Shown: positions 58,049-64,000, counted from the stretch's first letter. The stretch: DNA of 64,000 nt from Achatina immaculata (GCA_009760885.1 CM019713.1:11989774-12053773), one strand, 5' to 3'. Notes: generated from the sequence alone by a model not told the origin. Translations and numbers: made by a program.

Positions 58049-61000
58049 TTATTATTATTATATTTCTTTTTTGTAGAATTATGAAGGAAATGAAGCTATT
58101 TAAATGATGGCATGTGCTGATAATCATGAATTTTCTTGAACTCAACAAACTTTCTGTGCTTGGCAGCAAATGGTGTGGTAAAGAAATCGGACCACTCTTT
58201 CACTTTATTAACAGTGTATGAGTTATGATCACTTTTCTGACTTCAATTCACGTCTTGAAGAAGCAGGGCTTATCAAAAGACTCCATGAGCTGTGAATGCT
58301 ATAATGATCTTTACTTTGTTATCAGATTGTAGTAACACAGTCTGTTGACAAGGAAAGCAGTTGGAAACCTGTCTCTAGGAGCTTGATTAATCCATGATTC
58401 AGTGTGATGTCAACATGGTTTATTTTCTTACCGTGTGAGGAGGAATCTGCAGAAAACCCCAGCTATTGCAGCCTTGCCAAGCTGGCTTGCTAGCCTGTTG
58501 TAATCTCTCATGGTCTGCAGACTTAATTTTAAAAAAAAAAAAAACCATTGAGAATTCTTCTTCTTCACCTTTCTGAGCCATTAAAACTCATTGCTGCAGA
58601 TAAAGTTTGCCTCTATTCCTCTATTCCTAATCTTCTCTCTCCAGTTGGTGGCACCAATTTCTTTTATATCCTCTTCTATGTTGTCTTTCCATCTCTGCCT
58701 TGGTCTGCCCTTTGGTTCTCTACCTGTCCAATATAGTACTGGAGATAGGAGTTATATTTCAGACCTCTTTGAGCATCAGTCAGGCAATTAGAAGTTGGAT
58801 ATAAGACTTGATAACACATATCCATGACATGGACTCCAATTAGTCTAGTTCTCCCAACTGGGGCAGCAAAACATATGGGACCAGGTTTTTTTTTTGTGAG
58901 AAAACTTTTTCTCTGTTTTAATAAATGATATCTATTTTTGTTTTACTCGGTAGCGTTCATTTCAAGAGCCCATTACTCTGGAGTTCCAGAGGACGTACGC
59001 TGGCATTGTCTTGGAGCTTGAGAAGCTGAATAAGGACTTGAACGAGTACCTGAATGGTGTACAGACATACTGCTTAGACGTAAGCTCACCTCTTCATAAT
59101 CACTTTCACCAGAGTGTTACATTTGATGGAGAATAGTTTTATTGTTGTCTTTCTGTTTTTTTATTTCTTAGGCTGATTTGTGTGTATGATTTGATGTGAG
59201 AGAGCTGCAGCAGTTCTTTGTTAGCCCCTCATGGAAGACATGCTGAACACTCCTGACTGTCTGAGTCCTTGTTTTCAGCCATGTTGTGTTCAAATGCATC
59301 TCAGGGGGCATTACCCACACCTAAAGTTGTTCAGCAAGGGCACACCAGCCATGGATTGTTGCAGGAGTTACATGGCATTTTTTTAGAGTGTACACCTCAT
59401 GCTACCAAGGTACACAGGGTGTGTAGAGTAATAGGCCTGCCCCCATCGCCTACTGAAAATGACACATTTCCAACAGGTGGCTGGTTTCTGCTTGTGAAAA
59501 TAGGTCACATAGAACTAAAAATAGCTACTGTGGGGGACAGAATGATAGAAACGTGTTAACTCGTCCTTAGCAGCGACTTTTGGATTTTTTTGGAGCCCAT
59601 TATTGAGCACCAGGATTTTTTTTTTTTATCCAGTGGCAGACCATTGATTCCATTTATTCATCTGAGATGTTTGTGTTAGCTCCCTTCCCCGTTGTGTAAC
59701 AGTAGATGTGGAATGTCAGTTTGTCTTCTCTTTTTTTTTTTTTTTTAGACAACGAAAACAACAGGCCGTGACCCGGTGGTACTGCAAACCGGGTCCACCC
59801 CGTAACGAGATGTGGACCATACCCCCGGCATTCAATGTGCAGGGCAGGCCTCGGGCATCTCGTTTAGTTAAAAAATAACGACGCTTTTGTTTAACCAAAG
59901 GGCATGTTGATCAGGGTACCTGCTAAGAGGACACTTTGACCTCAGCACTTTGATCTTAGCCAAAAGGCCGAGAACTTTTTCTTCAAGGAGCATTCCCCAG
60001 TTTGTCTTCTCTTGCATTGTGAATCTTGTGCTTAGTTGTTTTTTTTTATGATCTTTTGTTTCATACCTTCTTCTTTGAACATTTTTGGACATTACAGTAT
60101 ATTTGAAAAACTCAGCATACAGCTTAGTCTAGATTGGTATTGGTGGTGGCCACTTGTGCCTTCTTTGCGCCTCGTATAGAGGACAGTCCTCCATCAGATG
60201 CTAGACTGTCTTGTTTTGTGTGGCTTTGATGGTCTTTATTAACCTGGTGTGTATGTATATATAAACAGGTGTGAAACAAGGATGTATATTATCTCCCTTG
60301 CTTTTTGGACTTGCCATAAACTTCATAATGAAAAAAATGCTGCACAGGTAAAATGGGCATTGATTGGGTACATGAAACCCAACTGGAAGATCTTGATGTT
60401 GCAGATGACATAACTCTTATCAGTGACAGTGTGAAATCAATGCAAGTAAAAACAGACACCCTGTCTTCAATGGCTTGTAAAATAGGACTTGAAATTAACA
60501 AGGATAAAACAAAAATAATGAAATTTCTCATTAACCACAAAGGACAGATATACGTAGAAGGAACAGTTGTTGAAGAGGTAAACCATTTTGCATATCTCTA
60601 CAGCTACATAGACCAGGATGGTGACACCAGAAAGGAAATTAGAATTGCAGAAGCAGCATTGACCTTCAAGAATCTTGAGAACATATGGCATTCAAAAGTT
60701 ATAAGCACAAAAACCAAGTTAAGATTATTCAATTCAAATGTAATATCCACCTTCATTTATACACGTGGAAGCTGGAAAACAACTCAAGAAATTAGACTCT
60801 TTTAAAAACAAATGCCTAAGGAAAATATTCTGTATAAAGTGGAACAGATTCAAGAACAACACAGAGATAAGACAGATGAGTGAACAACAACAATCTCATG
60901 GGTGATCAGAAAAAGAAGATGAGCATATGTCGGTCATGTGATGAGAAAAAAAACAATCAGAAGATCCTCAAACAAGCTATCAAGTGGAACACAACAGGTC

Positions 61001-63817
61001 GAAGAAAAAGAGGTCGACCATGTGAAACTCTAAAGAGGACATTGTTAAAAGAGGCCAGTTCAGTGGGCATAAACATCCCTTGATGAAATTGAAAAACTGG
61101 CTGAAGACAGGAAATCTTGGCGAACTACCATGCGGGCCCTATGTGACATTTAGCAGCATGGTAAAGGTGTAAGTAAGATATGTATCTTAAAATACGCTGT
61201 GTGCAATGGAACAGATTTAAGATTAAAATAGAGCTAAGAGAAATGAACATGCAACATTTTCATCAGTGATCAAGAAAAGAAGGTGGGCATATGATATGTG
61301 GGCCATGTAATAAGAAGAAATAATCGGAAAAATCCAATGCAAGTCATCAAATGAGAAACATCTGGAAAAAAGAAAAGGCAGAAAAAAGACCCTATGGAGA
61401 ACACCGACAAGCGAGGCTAAAATGATTGGCATAAATTCCTTGATGAAACTGAGAAGTTCGCTGAGAATAGAGACTAAAGATGAAACACACTGTGAGCCAT
61501 ATGTGATGCATGATAAAACAGCTACAGTCATGAAGCTCTTAGAACAGAAGTTTAAAATTGAATAACCCATGTCCTGTGGCTTTTCTAACTTTCCAAAGAG
61601 CACCAGAGGAAGGTGTTGCTCAGATAGAGCCCCTTAAACATTGCTGTTTATGCAGCAAGTGCTCATACTGTGTTCTGGTTACAGATTGCACCAGAGCAAG
61701 GTGTTGCTCCAACAGAACCTCCCTCAGAAATCAGGAGAAAATGTGATGAGGAGGCAGAAGAAACAGTTACAAGAATATGTAGGGTATGTTACATACATGT
61801 GTTGTCAAGGTGTCATATTTGTTTCTCTCGTTTTTTTCAAGATGTGTTTATTTATCATGCTGTAAACTAAGGCAGTAATTAGAGAGGAGTAACCTAACTA
61901 TCAGTTGTGTCAAAAGTATTTTGCAAAGTCATTTTGATTTTTGCTTGTAATACAAGATCCGACATTTAAGTAATGAGACTAATTCCATAAAAAATAAAAT
62001 AAACAACAGTTGAAATTATAACCTGTATTTTATTCAGAGTAAGCCCTTTATGCATTGATACAATGAGTGGCAAGATCTAACAAACGTTAGAACTGCAGTT
62101 CTTTTCTTAGTATGACACTTAAACTCGATGTTATGGCCCTTTGGATGTCATCAGTATCATCAAAGAAGCATCCTTTCAGTGGTAACTTTAGTTTTGGGAA
62201 TAGAAAATAATCGCAGGGAGACAAACTGAGGAATAGGGTGGATGGTTTAGAACACACACTTGTTTTGGGGTCAAAAATTCCTGTACAGCTACCGCCTGGT
62301 GAGCCGGTGCATTATCATGAAGAAGGAAAATAACTGCCAGGTGTTGAATACTTGGGTCGGACTCGGAGAATCCTTTAAGATGAAATTTTTTGCCTTTTGG
62401 TGATGATGATGACTTCCACTGAGCACTTTGGCGTTTAGTTGTAGGATCATAGTGGAAAATCTTTGCTTCATCCTCTGCAACAATCAAATTTAAGAGATGT
62501 TTATTTCTGTGACACATTTTGATGATGTCTTTTGCATACTCAACATGCTGTTTTTGGTCATCAGACAATGAATGTGGTACAAACTGGCAAGCAACTTTTT
62601 TCTTGCCCAAATCTTCCACTAAAATTTTACGAAGTCTCACTGTTAACACCAAATTCATCTGCCATCATCCTCACAGTCAAACAATGATCTTCCTGTATCC
62701 GTTCTCCAACTTTTGCAATGAGTTCCTCACCACGAACAGAAATTGGGCGTCCATGTCTAGTTGCATTTGTAATCTTTTCCACACCACTTTTGAATCGTTA
62801 TTACCACCTGAATATCTGCATGAGATAAACAGTTATCCCCGTAAACATGTCGCATCAATTCAACTGTCTCAGTGGCAGATTTTCCGAGTTTTAAACAGAA
62901 TTTAATATTATCTCTTTGCTCCATGCTGATTATGTGATAATGCACCTCTAACTAGGTCAACAAAATGGCAGGTTGTTTGTCGTGTGCTTATCGGGCGGTG
63001 ATGAAAAGTTTCCAGATCATAGATGAAGGTTGCCTCTTTGGATTCCATGCTTGCTTCATAGATGTCATTTTTGTCTTGACCATAATAAAATCAGTCTCAT
63101 TATTTAATTGTCATACCTTGTATCATGCATACTGCAGTATCTTCTAAGATACTGGTGTGCGTGCATGTGTGCGAAAGTTCAGCACGTTGTATATTCAGTT
63201 GTATGTCACACACAAAAAAGAAAAGAGTTGTGTTGTTATAATAAAACTGTCATTGTCATTTATATTTGTCTGGTAATACTTCAGTCTCTCTCTCTCTCTC
63301 TCTCCCTCCCCTTCCCCCCCACCCCCTTCTCTTTGACATGTTAAAAATTTAAAAATATAACACTGTTTTAATTTCTTATACATTTTTAGAAAATAGATTT
63401 GAGTTCACAAAAACTGAAACATAATTTTTTTTTTTTTTTGAAGTGAAATGAACACAGGGTTCTTTTAAATTGTTTGCCGTCATGTTTATTTTCATCTTTC
63501 ATTTTTATCTTTTCTTTTGTCCTATTTTATTTTTCTCTTCAAATTTCTGGACCAAGGGACTCATGAGTGGACAAAAAAAACCTTCTTATCCGCTACTTCA
63601 CATAATTGAGAAGCCCTGGAAAGTGTATATACTGCTGCCTCTACCAAATCATTTGGTGGTCTTTTACACCATAGACATGTGCCATAACATGTTTAGTTGA
63701 TTGTCTCTCATGAGAATACTTTACTTACAGGGTATGCTTCAGAATCGAAGGACAGCAAACAATGAGAGAGTTCTCAAACTGGTGGCTGACCTGACCTCTA
63801 TTATGTTACAGATAAGG
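33289..63817 (+). CDS. LIN9: LIN9 (MuvB/DREAM complex subunit), gene span, 3' end beyond window
   Basis: LIN9 is the scaffold subunit of MuvB, which joins DREAM (with p130/E2F/DP) to silence, or B-Myb/FoxM1 to activate, cell-cycle genes in the nucleus. Fifteen exons were read by eye, all with AG/GT borders and compatible phases: 33289-33313, 36179-36211, 37647-37678, 38295-38399 (duplicate 39920-40024), 41512-41666, 47034-47159, 48367-48524, 50583-50716, 51431-51565, 53153-53185, 55214-55321, 56117-56197, 58954-59079, 61685-61783, 63731-63817. They encode about 479 residues with one exon 4 and 514 with both; vertebrate LIN9 has about 540. Diagnostic blocks are ALVSLKEG near the N-terminus, the DIRP domain (LPKAHKW ... 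GKPRR ... DLPDEIPL ... VIGTKV), a Tudor-like segment (YRVTFDRPGLGTHSIPDYEV), RLSKIL, and the coiled-coil LELEKLNKDLN. The last exon ends in a donor (GTAAGA), so at least one more exon lies to the right. Confidence 0.95.
33866..33896. repeat. (AC)n microsatellite, LIN9 intron 1
   Basis: Pure AC run of about 15 units. Confidence 0.97.
34112..34355 (-). mobile_element. SINE family 1, LIN9 intron 1
   Basis: The complement starts GGCAGCCTAGTTGGTTGAGT and has GGGTTCAAGTCCC (B-box), CCACTAAAAATGAGCACCAG and the usual 3' part. Confidence 0.82.
35322..35530 (-). mobile_element. LINE family B 3' end, LIN9 intron 1
   Basis: Encodes GKRKGRRPRQRWVQDIVDNL then QMDASEAEHLAYNRDAYRRA, ends near a TATATA run. 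Confidence 0.82.
36179..36211 (+). CDS. LIN9: LIN9 exon 2 (33-bp microexon)
   Basis: Acceptor TGTTCCAG, donor GTAATG. It encodes SSAQALVSLKE(G), close to the conserved LIN9 N-terminal SSSAKALVSLKEG. Entry is after one base of a codon and exit after one base. A tRNA-derived SINE begins about 40 bp downstream of the donor. Confidence 0.88.
36253..36545 (+). mobile_element. SINE family 1, complete copy, LIN9 intron 2
   Basis: GGCGGCCTGGTTGCCTGTGG, B-box GGTTCAAGTCCCGC, T- and A-rich spacers, then GTATCAGAGAAATCTGGGAA and CTTAATGGCATGGAAACTGG. It serves as the reference for the other copies. Confidence 0.85.
36757..36895. repeat. Interspersed repeat with poly-C core
   Basis: GCGAAACAACAGCACAACTC, then a C-run of about 24 (36810-36833), then CTCTAAGGGGGGTGGGCCTC. 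Related to 18390-18690. Confidence 0.6.
36903..37006 (+). mobile_element. RTE-like LINE 3' tail fragment, LIN9 intron 2
   Basis: CCCTTGATGAAATTGAAAAA and TCCTATGTGACATTTAGCAG, then AGAATGTAAGATG. Confidence 0.78.
37647..37678 (+). CDS. LIN9: LIN9 exon 3 (32-bp microexon)
   Basis: Acceptor CTAATTGCAG, donor GTGAGT. It encodes (G)LGSPQRTGHY and ends in phase 0. The peptide is only loosely conserved. Support comes from the splice sites and from the phase linking exon 2 to exon 4. Confidence 0.75.
37771..38112. mobile_element. Non-autonomous hAT-like MITE in LIN9 intron 3
   Basis: The left end GCAGGGGGGGTTCTTAACC and right end GTTAAGAATCCCT are imperfect inverted repeats. They are flanked by 8-bp CATCTAGA (37763-37770) and CATCAAGA (38113-38120), one mismatch apart, as expected for a hAT target duplication. 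No transposase is present. The right half recurs at 39585-39734 because the exon-4 duplication breaks inside it. Confidence 0.72.
38295..38399 (+). CDS. LIN9: LIN9 exon 4, first copy
   Basis: Phase 0 to phase 0, 35 codons, acceptor TTTTTAG, donor GTGAGT. It encodes PARIRKKNARFFNDDEETDY then QVTRTPKRRVIQQPS. It corresponds to the region in vertebrate LIN9 with RLFSDEDD and a SPKR motif. RKK/PKRR look like a nuclear-localisation signal, and RTPKR fits a CDK site (TP-x-K/R). The coding sequence is identical to the copy at 39920-40024. A truncated antisense mariner starts about 35 bp after the donor. Confidence 0.9.
38434..39469 (-). mobile_element. Mariner element, copy 1, 3'-truncated and broken
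   Basis: On the minus strand, transposase begins MAEIEKMDKISHRAVIRYLC at 39311. It continues through the helix-turn-helix (YSTVKKW), FVTMDETW (first catalytic Asp), FQQDNAPVH-like sequence and ends near HPPFSPDLA, where the element is cut off. The 5' terminus reads GAGGGGTGATTGATAAGTTC next to a TA. Frameshifts break the frame. It lies inside the LIN9 duplication. Confidence 0.85.
39920..40024 (+). CDS. LIN9: LIN9 exon 4, second (tandem duplicate) copy
   Basis: No difference is seen from 38295-38399 over 105 bp; acceptor (GTTTTTTAG) and donor (GTGAGT) are intact. Because both copies are phase 0 and divisible by three, transcripts can carry either or both without breaking the frame. Inclusion of both would double the basic, CDK-like TPKR segment. 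It could instead be an assembly duplication of two haplotypes. Confidence 0.85.
40059..41100 (-). mobile_element. Mariner element, copy 2, 3'-truncated
   Basis: Duplicate of the element at 38434-39469 with longer open segments. 40599-40940 holds the N-terminal HTH region including GRPRTVTT, and 40038-40445 holds WDSEGVLLVDYL, QQDNAPVHKS (second Asp) and EHPPFSPDLA (third Asp). The D,D34D layout of mariner transposases is visible, but frameshifts separate the parts and the C-terminus is missing. Confidence 0.87.
41512..41666 (+). CDS. LIN9: LIN9 exon 5 (start of DIRP domain)
   Basis: Acceptor CCTTCTCAG, donor GTAAGT, phase 0 in and two bases out. It encodes an Ala/Pro-rich linker, then RLRNLLKLPKAHKWVCYEWF and YSNID, the highly conserved entry to the DIRP (Domain in Rb-related Pathway) region. 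The intron that follows, 5.4 kb, is filled with minisatellite and a segmental duplication. Confidence 0.95.
41725..43495. repeat. About 44-bp minisatellite, roughly 40 copies, LIN9 intron 5
   Basis: Tandem units of 42-45 bp share the core GGTTTAGTTGTAGGATT, then GGTGTATCAACTCCTCAGCC and CTAATT. Variants alternate between GATTGGTGTATC and GAATTTGGCATATC. Short open frames (such as 41925-42167 and 42576-42863) are repeat translations (repeating NSSALIGLVVGL), not genes. Confidence 0.95.
44192..44873. mobile_element. TTAA-flanked (piggyBac-like) MITE, copy 1
   Basis: The right end GGCACTGGAAGAG is followed by TTAA (44874-44877). Its complement CTCTTCCAGTGC matches the left end of the copy at 53249. 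The left end here (TTAA at 44188) is more diverged. No coding capacity. Confidence 0.6.
44880..47030. repeat. Degenerate about 30-bp AT-rich tandem repeat
   Basis: Irregular units around ATAAACACCCTGTTATTGAA and CATAGTTAT occur at 44940-45230 and again at 46690-47025, up to 10 bp before the LIN9 exon 6 acceptor. Confidence 0.7.
45952..46635. mobile_element. TTAA-flanked (piggyBac-like) MITE, copy 2
   Basis: Duplicate of 44192-44873 produced by the intron-5 tandem duplication; TTAA at 45948 and 46636. Only a few substitutions and indels are seen between the two. Confidence 0.6.
47034..47159 (+). CDS. LIN9: LIN9 exon 6 (DIRP domain)
   Basis: Acceptor CAATTTGCAG, donor GTGACA. It encodes (A)PLFLGENDFCICLRESFPQL, KCRKLRRVEWNKIRR and LMGKPRR, nearly residue-for-residue the LIN9 DIRP core. 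It is entered with two bases of the Ala codon already used in exon 5. Confidence 0.96.
47500..47715 (-). mobile_element. SINE family 2, 3' part, LIN9 intron 6
   Basis: The complement contains GTCTGTTAAAGAAGTATTGG and AGTAACAGGCCTAGC, matching 1670-1790. A + strand stretch at 47420-47455 (GCTGACCAAGACCCTGTCCT) also belongs to the family. Confidence 0.68.
47940..48043 (-). mobile_element. LINE family B 3' end, joined to an inverted RT piece
   Basis: Tail and CCCTTGCGGAACTTTGCCTA on the minus strand; at 48043 it abuts a + strand RT piece (48044-48115: NLYLSFIDYSKAFDC). This looks like a 5'-inverted LINE insertion. Confidence 0.7.
48367..48524 (+). CDS. LIN9: LIN9 exon 7 (DIRP end and coiled region)
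   Basis: Acceptor AAACTAG, donor GTCAGG (a weaker donor than its neighbours). It encodes (R)CSPAFLAEERAVLEERREKI, RQLQQRKATDF and SSIKDLPDEIPLHLVIGTKV, matching SSAFFEEER...DLPDEIPLPLVIGTKVT of LIN9. Confidence 0.96.
48786..49512 (-). mobile_element. LINE family B, 5'-truncated, LIN9 intron 7
   Basis: 49106-49510 encodes NLYFNGKKTKLMTTDTTNKA, SSEYLGSLLTNNGDKMREIK and INAFECKCYRRVLQI; the 3' end carries a (TGAC)n-like tail at 48786. Confidence 0.87.
49694..49920 (+). mobile_element. tRNA-derived SINE variant, LIN9 intron 7
   Basis: GGCCGAGTGATGTAGTGGTT (A-box) with a family-1-like 3' body (GATGCTGATCATATTCACTG, CTCTATGGCATGATGGG). Confidence 0.7.
49953..50455 (+). mobile_element. LINE family D 3' end, LIN9 intron 7
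   Basis: 50185-50430 encodes WRWLGHVLSMTDNSLPKIAL, GNRNKGRPKETLRRATERML and ends EAPCALVT, followed by (GA)n. Preceded by SECWKITKTIENKLNSFQN. Confidence 0.85.
50583..50716 (+). CDS. LIN9: LIN9 exon 8 (Tudor-like chromatin-reader segment)
   Basis: Acceptor CCAAATAG, donor GTAAGT. It encodes (V)RLRKPQDGLFTGTIAALDT, ADNSYRVTFDRPGLGTHSIP and DYEVW, a small beta-barrel segment conserved in LIN9/Mip130/Aly proteins. It ends in phase 0. Confidence 0.96.
51431..51565 (+). CDS. LIN9: LIN9 exon 9 (linker)
   Basis: 45 codons, phase 0/0, acceptor TTTCTCAG, donor GTAAGT. It encodes a Pro/Ser/Lys-rich linker (SEEPPDSISI ... GYVSPGSSSF) at the position of vertebrate EPHETMPIAAF. It is less conserved than its neighbours; support is frame, splice sites and position. 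Confidence 0.88.
52101..52942. repeat. 60-bp minisatellite, 14 copies, LIN9 intron 9
   Basis: Near-perfect 60-bp units (ACATCTGTGTGATACATTAC, AGAATGTGTATACAGGTACA, TGGTATTGAAGTCCAAGGAG). Because 60 is divisible by three, an open frame of 265 residues (52149-52946) and several on the other strand persist, but they are shadows of the repeat. Sub-variants (GTTCAAGGGG, GTCCAAGCAGG, GTCCAAGGAC) recur in small blocks, suggesting multi-unit duplication. Confidence 0.97.
53153..53185 (+). CDS. LIN9: LIN9 exon 10 (33-bp microexon)
   Basis: 11 codons, QTGGDVSIRPA, phase 0/0, with a pyrimidine-rich acceptor (CTCTTTCTCATACCAG) and a consensus donor GTAAGT. It is the most tentative exon because the peptide has no recognisable counterpart. 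Skipping it would keep the frame, so it may be alternative. Confidence 0.62.
53249..53914. mobile_element. TTAA-flanked (piggyBac-like) MITE, independent copy
   Basis: TTAA at 53245-53248 and 53915-53918 frame a 666-bp element starting CTCTTCCCGTGC and ending in GCGCAGAG. The ends form a short imperfect inverted repeat, and the interior is clearly similar to 44192-44873 (shared CTTCTCCCGTCGTCTAATAT). TTAA targets and short ends are typical of piggyBac-type MITEs; the superfamily is inferred. Confidence 0.68.
54130..54578 (+). mobile_element. LINE family B, 5'-truncated, LIN9 intron 10
   Basis: TTKIRFLRACIFPIATYACE, RLNAFECTCYRRVLQISWTQ and RKLKYFGHIKNHDNHF; ends CTGACTGACTG. Preceded by a poly-G run. 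Confidence 0.87.
54695..55095. repeat. AT-rich tandem repeat, about 35-45 bp, LIN9 intron 10
   Basis: About ten degenerate units made of T/A homopolymer runs plus AAATTTGTCACAAGTAGAGT and GACAT. Unit length varies with the homopolymers. It ends about 120 bp before LIN9 exon 11. Confidence 0.9.
55214..55321 (+). CDS. LIN9: LIN9 exon 11
   Basis: 36 codons, acceptor CTCACCGCAG, donor GTAAGT. It encodes YHPPEGVEAQSPFKGKLVSL and EGGTYGGFPIKFLVLV, matching the LIN9 stretch DTETLGGFPVEFLIQV. Phase 0/0. Confidence 0.93.
56117..56197 (+). CDS. LIN9: LIN9 exon 12
   Basis: 27 codons, acceptor CTTTTTCAG, donor GTAGGC. It encodes TRLSKILQVKKDWINQLSDM and NTIAEKK, the conserved start of the C-terminal helical region (vertebrate TRLSKILMIKKEHIKKLREMN). 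Confidence 0.95.
56655..57545 (-). mobile_element. LINE family B, 5'-truncated, LIN9 intron 12
   Basis: 56900-57139 encodes KIFKACIFPIATYACETWTL and KRVLQISWTQKRTNIIILQE; upstream remnants extend to about 57545. Confidence 0.86.
58018..58060. repeat. (TTTA)n/(TTA)n microsatellite, LIN9 intron 12
   Basis: TTTA units change to TTA units. Confidence 0.95.
58553..58745 (-). mobile_element. LINE 3' end, LIN9 intron 12
   Basis: The minus strand reads GREPKGRPRQRWKDNIEEDI then KEIGATNWRE, with a GAA-type tail at 58556-58568. Confidence 0.72.
58954..59079 (+). CDS. LIN9: LIN9 exon 13 (coiled coil)
   Basis: 42 codons, acceptor TTACTCGGTAG, donor GTAAGC. It encodes RSFQEPITLEFQRTYAGIVL, ELEKLNKDLNEYLNGVQTYC and LD. 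This is the most conserved helical part of LIN9, which contributes to assembly with LIN52 and B-Myb in the vertebrate complex (known for the family). Confidence 0.96.
59733..59997 (-). ncRNA. Retroposed U2 snRNA-like sequence (possible U2-headed SINE or retropseudogene)
   Basis: Read on the minus strand, TTCTCGGCCTTTTGGCTAAG with ATCAA follows U2 stem-loop I (59946-59975). Near the 3' end, CCCGGTTTGCAGTACCACCG with GG resembles U2 stem-loop IV (59771-59794), and TTATTTTTTAAC between them resembles an Sm site. The middle, including the GTAGTA branch-point-pairing segment, does not match. A 16-nt poly(A) tail (poly-T at 59731-59746) and a perfect 16-bp direct repeat CAGTTTGTCTTCTCTT (59717-59732 and 59998-60013) show LINE-mediated insertion. 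About 22 extra bases precede the U2-like start. A functional U2 gene is unlikely. Lies in LIN9 intron 13. Confidence 0.8.
60266..61178 (+). mobile_element. RTE-like LINE copy, LIN9 intron 13
   Basis: From GGTGTGAAACAAGGATGTAT (RT motif GVKQGCILS) through 60353-60805 (SMACKIGLEINKDKTKIMKF) to CCCTATGTGACATTTAGCAG. Frameshifted. It sits in the sense direction of LIN9. Confidence 0.87.
61185..61535 (+). mobile_element. Diverged RTE-like LINE 3' fragment
   Basis: GTGCAATGGAACAGATTTAA, GTGGGCCATGTAATAAGAAG and GAGCCATATGTGATGCATGA are weakened matches to the C-terminus and tail. Confidence 0.65.
61594..61640 (+). pseudogene. Partial duplicate of LIN9 exon 14 in the upstream intron
   Basis: GCACCAGAGGAAGGTGTTGC (from 61600) differs at one base from GCACCAGAGCAAGGTGTTGC inside exon 14 (from 61688), offset 88 bp. 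The similarity fades after TAGAGCCCCTT. AG dinucleotides precede it, but no donor or good acceptor is evident. Confidence 0.6.
61685..61783 (+). CDS. LIN9: LIN9 exon 14
   Basis: 33 codons, acceptor CTGGTTACAG, donor GTATGT. It encodes IAPEQGVAPTEPPSEIRRKC and DEEAEETVTRICR, matching LAPDQGLQPADQPTDMRRRCEEEA of vertebrate LIN9. A partial copy of its 5' end lies about 88 bp upstream in the intron. Confidence 0.95.
61876..61940 (+). mobile_element. RTE-like LINE internal fragment
   Basis: GTGTCAAAAGTATTTTGCAA lies within about 65 bp matching 28925-28980 of the full-length copy (VVSKVFCKVIL). Confidence 0.75.
61953..63019 (-). mobile_element. Mariner/Tc1-like element in LIN9 intron 14, inactivated
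   Basis: Transposase fragments on the minus strand are 62757-62945 (N-terminus with SATETVELMRHVYG) and 62188-62658 (SDDQKQHVEYAKDI, VAEDEAKIFHYD with the first Asp, LLHDNAPAHQ with the second). A frameshift after HPPYS removes the third Asp from the open frame, though the following CDYFLFPK-like codons exist in another frame. Imperfect termini CAAGATCCGACATTT and TGATCTGGAAACTTT (complement) abut TA at 61951 and 63020. Confidence 0.8.
63731..63817 (+). CDS. LIN9: LIN9 exon 15 (last in window)
   Basis: 29 codons, acceptor TACTTACAG, donor GTAAGA. It encodes GMLQNRRTANNERVLKLVAD and LTSIMLQIR, matching the NENLTDLISRLTAILLQIK part of LIN9. The remaining C-terminus (about 60 residues in relatives) is outside the window. 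Confidence 0.93.
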
Positions 63818-63909
63818 GTAAGACAGATAAGGTTAAGAGGGAATGTGTATAGATATTTATTTTTGGACAGATTGTTTTGTTTAGATATTTTTAAATGTTG
63901 AGGTACAGT

Positions 63910-64000
63910 TTATCTGTGATCATGTATGAGTACGTACAATTTATCTGTGATCGTGCACGAGTACATACAATTTATCTGTGATTGTGCATGAGTACGTACA
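63910..64000. repeat. About 31-bp tandem repeat running off the window
   Basis: Three copies of ACAATTTATCTGTGATCGTG plus CACGAGTACAT with a few variants begin shortly after LIN9 exon 15 and continue past the window end. Confidence 0.85.

Noticed and set aside
59733..59997. Functional U2 snRNA gene
   Set aside because: Branch-point-pairing region missing, poly(A) tail and TSD present, no upstream PSE-like element recognised.

Overview
This is eukaryotic, metazoan DNA, A/T-rich and dense in introns and transposons. The gene family, the transposon mix and the tRNA-derived SINEs suggest a lophotrochozoan, most likely a gastropod mollusc. That assignment is inference; no species can be named from the sequence.

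One host gene is clear. It is the orthologue of LIN9 (Drosophila mip130/Aly, C. elegans lin-9), a core subunit of the MuvB/DREAM cell-cycle transcription complex, on the + strand from the ATG at 33289 to at least 63817. Fifteen exon positions were read by hand. All have AG/GT borders and matching phases, and together they encode about 479 residues, with the C-terminus beyond the window. Exon 4 is present twice, with identical coding sequence, in a 1.63-kb direct tandem duplication that also carries half of a hAT MITE and a broken mariner. Both copies are 105 bp and phase 0, so including one or both keeps the frame.

Positions 1-33,000 are an intergenic transposon field. They hold a nearly intact I/Nimb-like LINE (endonuclease, reverse transcriptase, RNase H) inserted in a tRNA-derived SINE with a 13-bp target-site duplication (11498-16010). 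They also hold a full-length but broken RTE-like LINE (27035-30222) with many 5'-truncated relatives, further LINE 3' ends, a hAT MITE with TIRs and TSD (23094-23508), a 34-bp minisatellite inside a LINE relic, and one orphan open exon on the minus strand with an Ig-like Cys/Trp pattern (17983-18195).

The LIN9 introns (33,314-64,000) hold a 44-bp minisatellite of about 40 copies, a 60-bp minisatellite of 14 copies, a second tandem duplication of about 1.75 kb, TTAA-flanked piggyBac-like MITEs, mariners, and a retroposed U2-snRNA-like sequence with a poly(A) tail and a perfect 16-bp TSD (59717-60013). The most unusual points are the U2-like retroposon, the LIN9 exon duplication, and the fact that almost every LINE family here ends in its own microsatellite.
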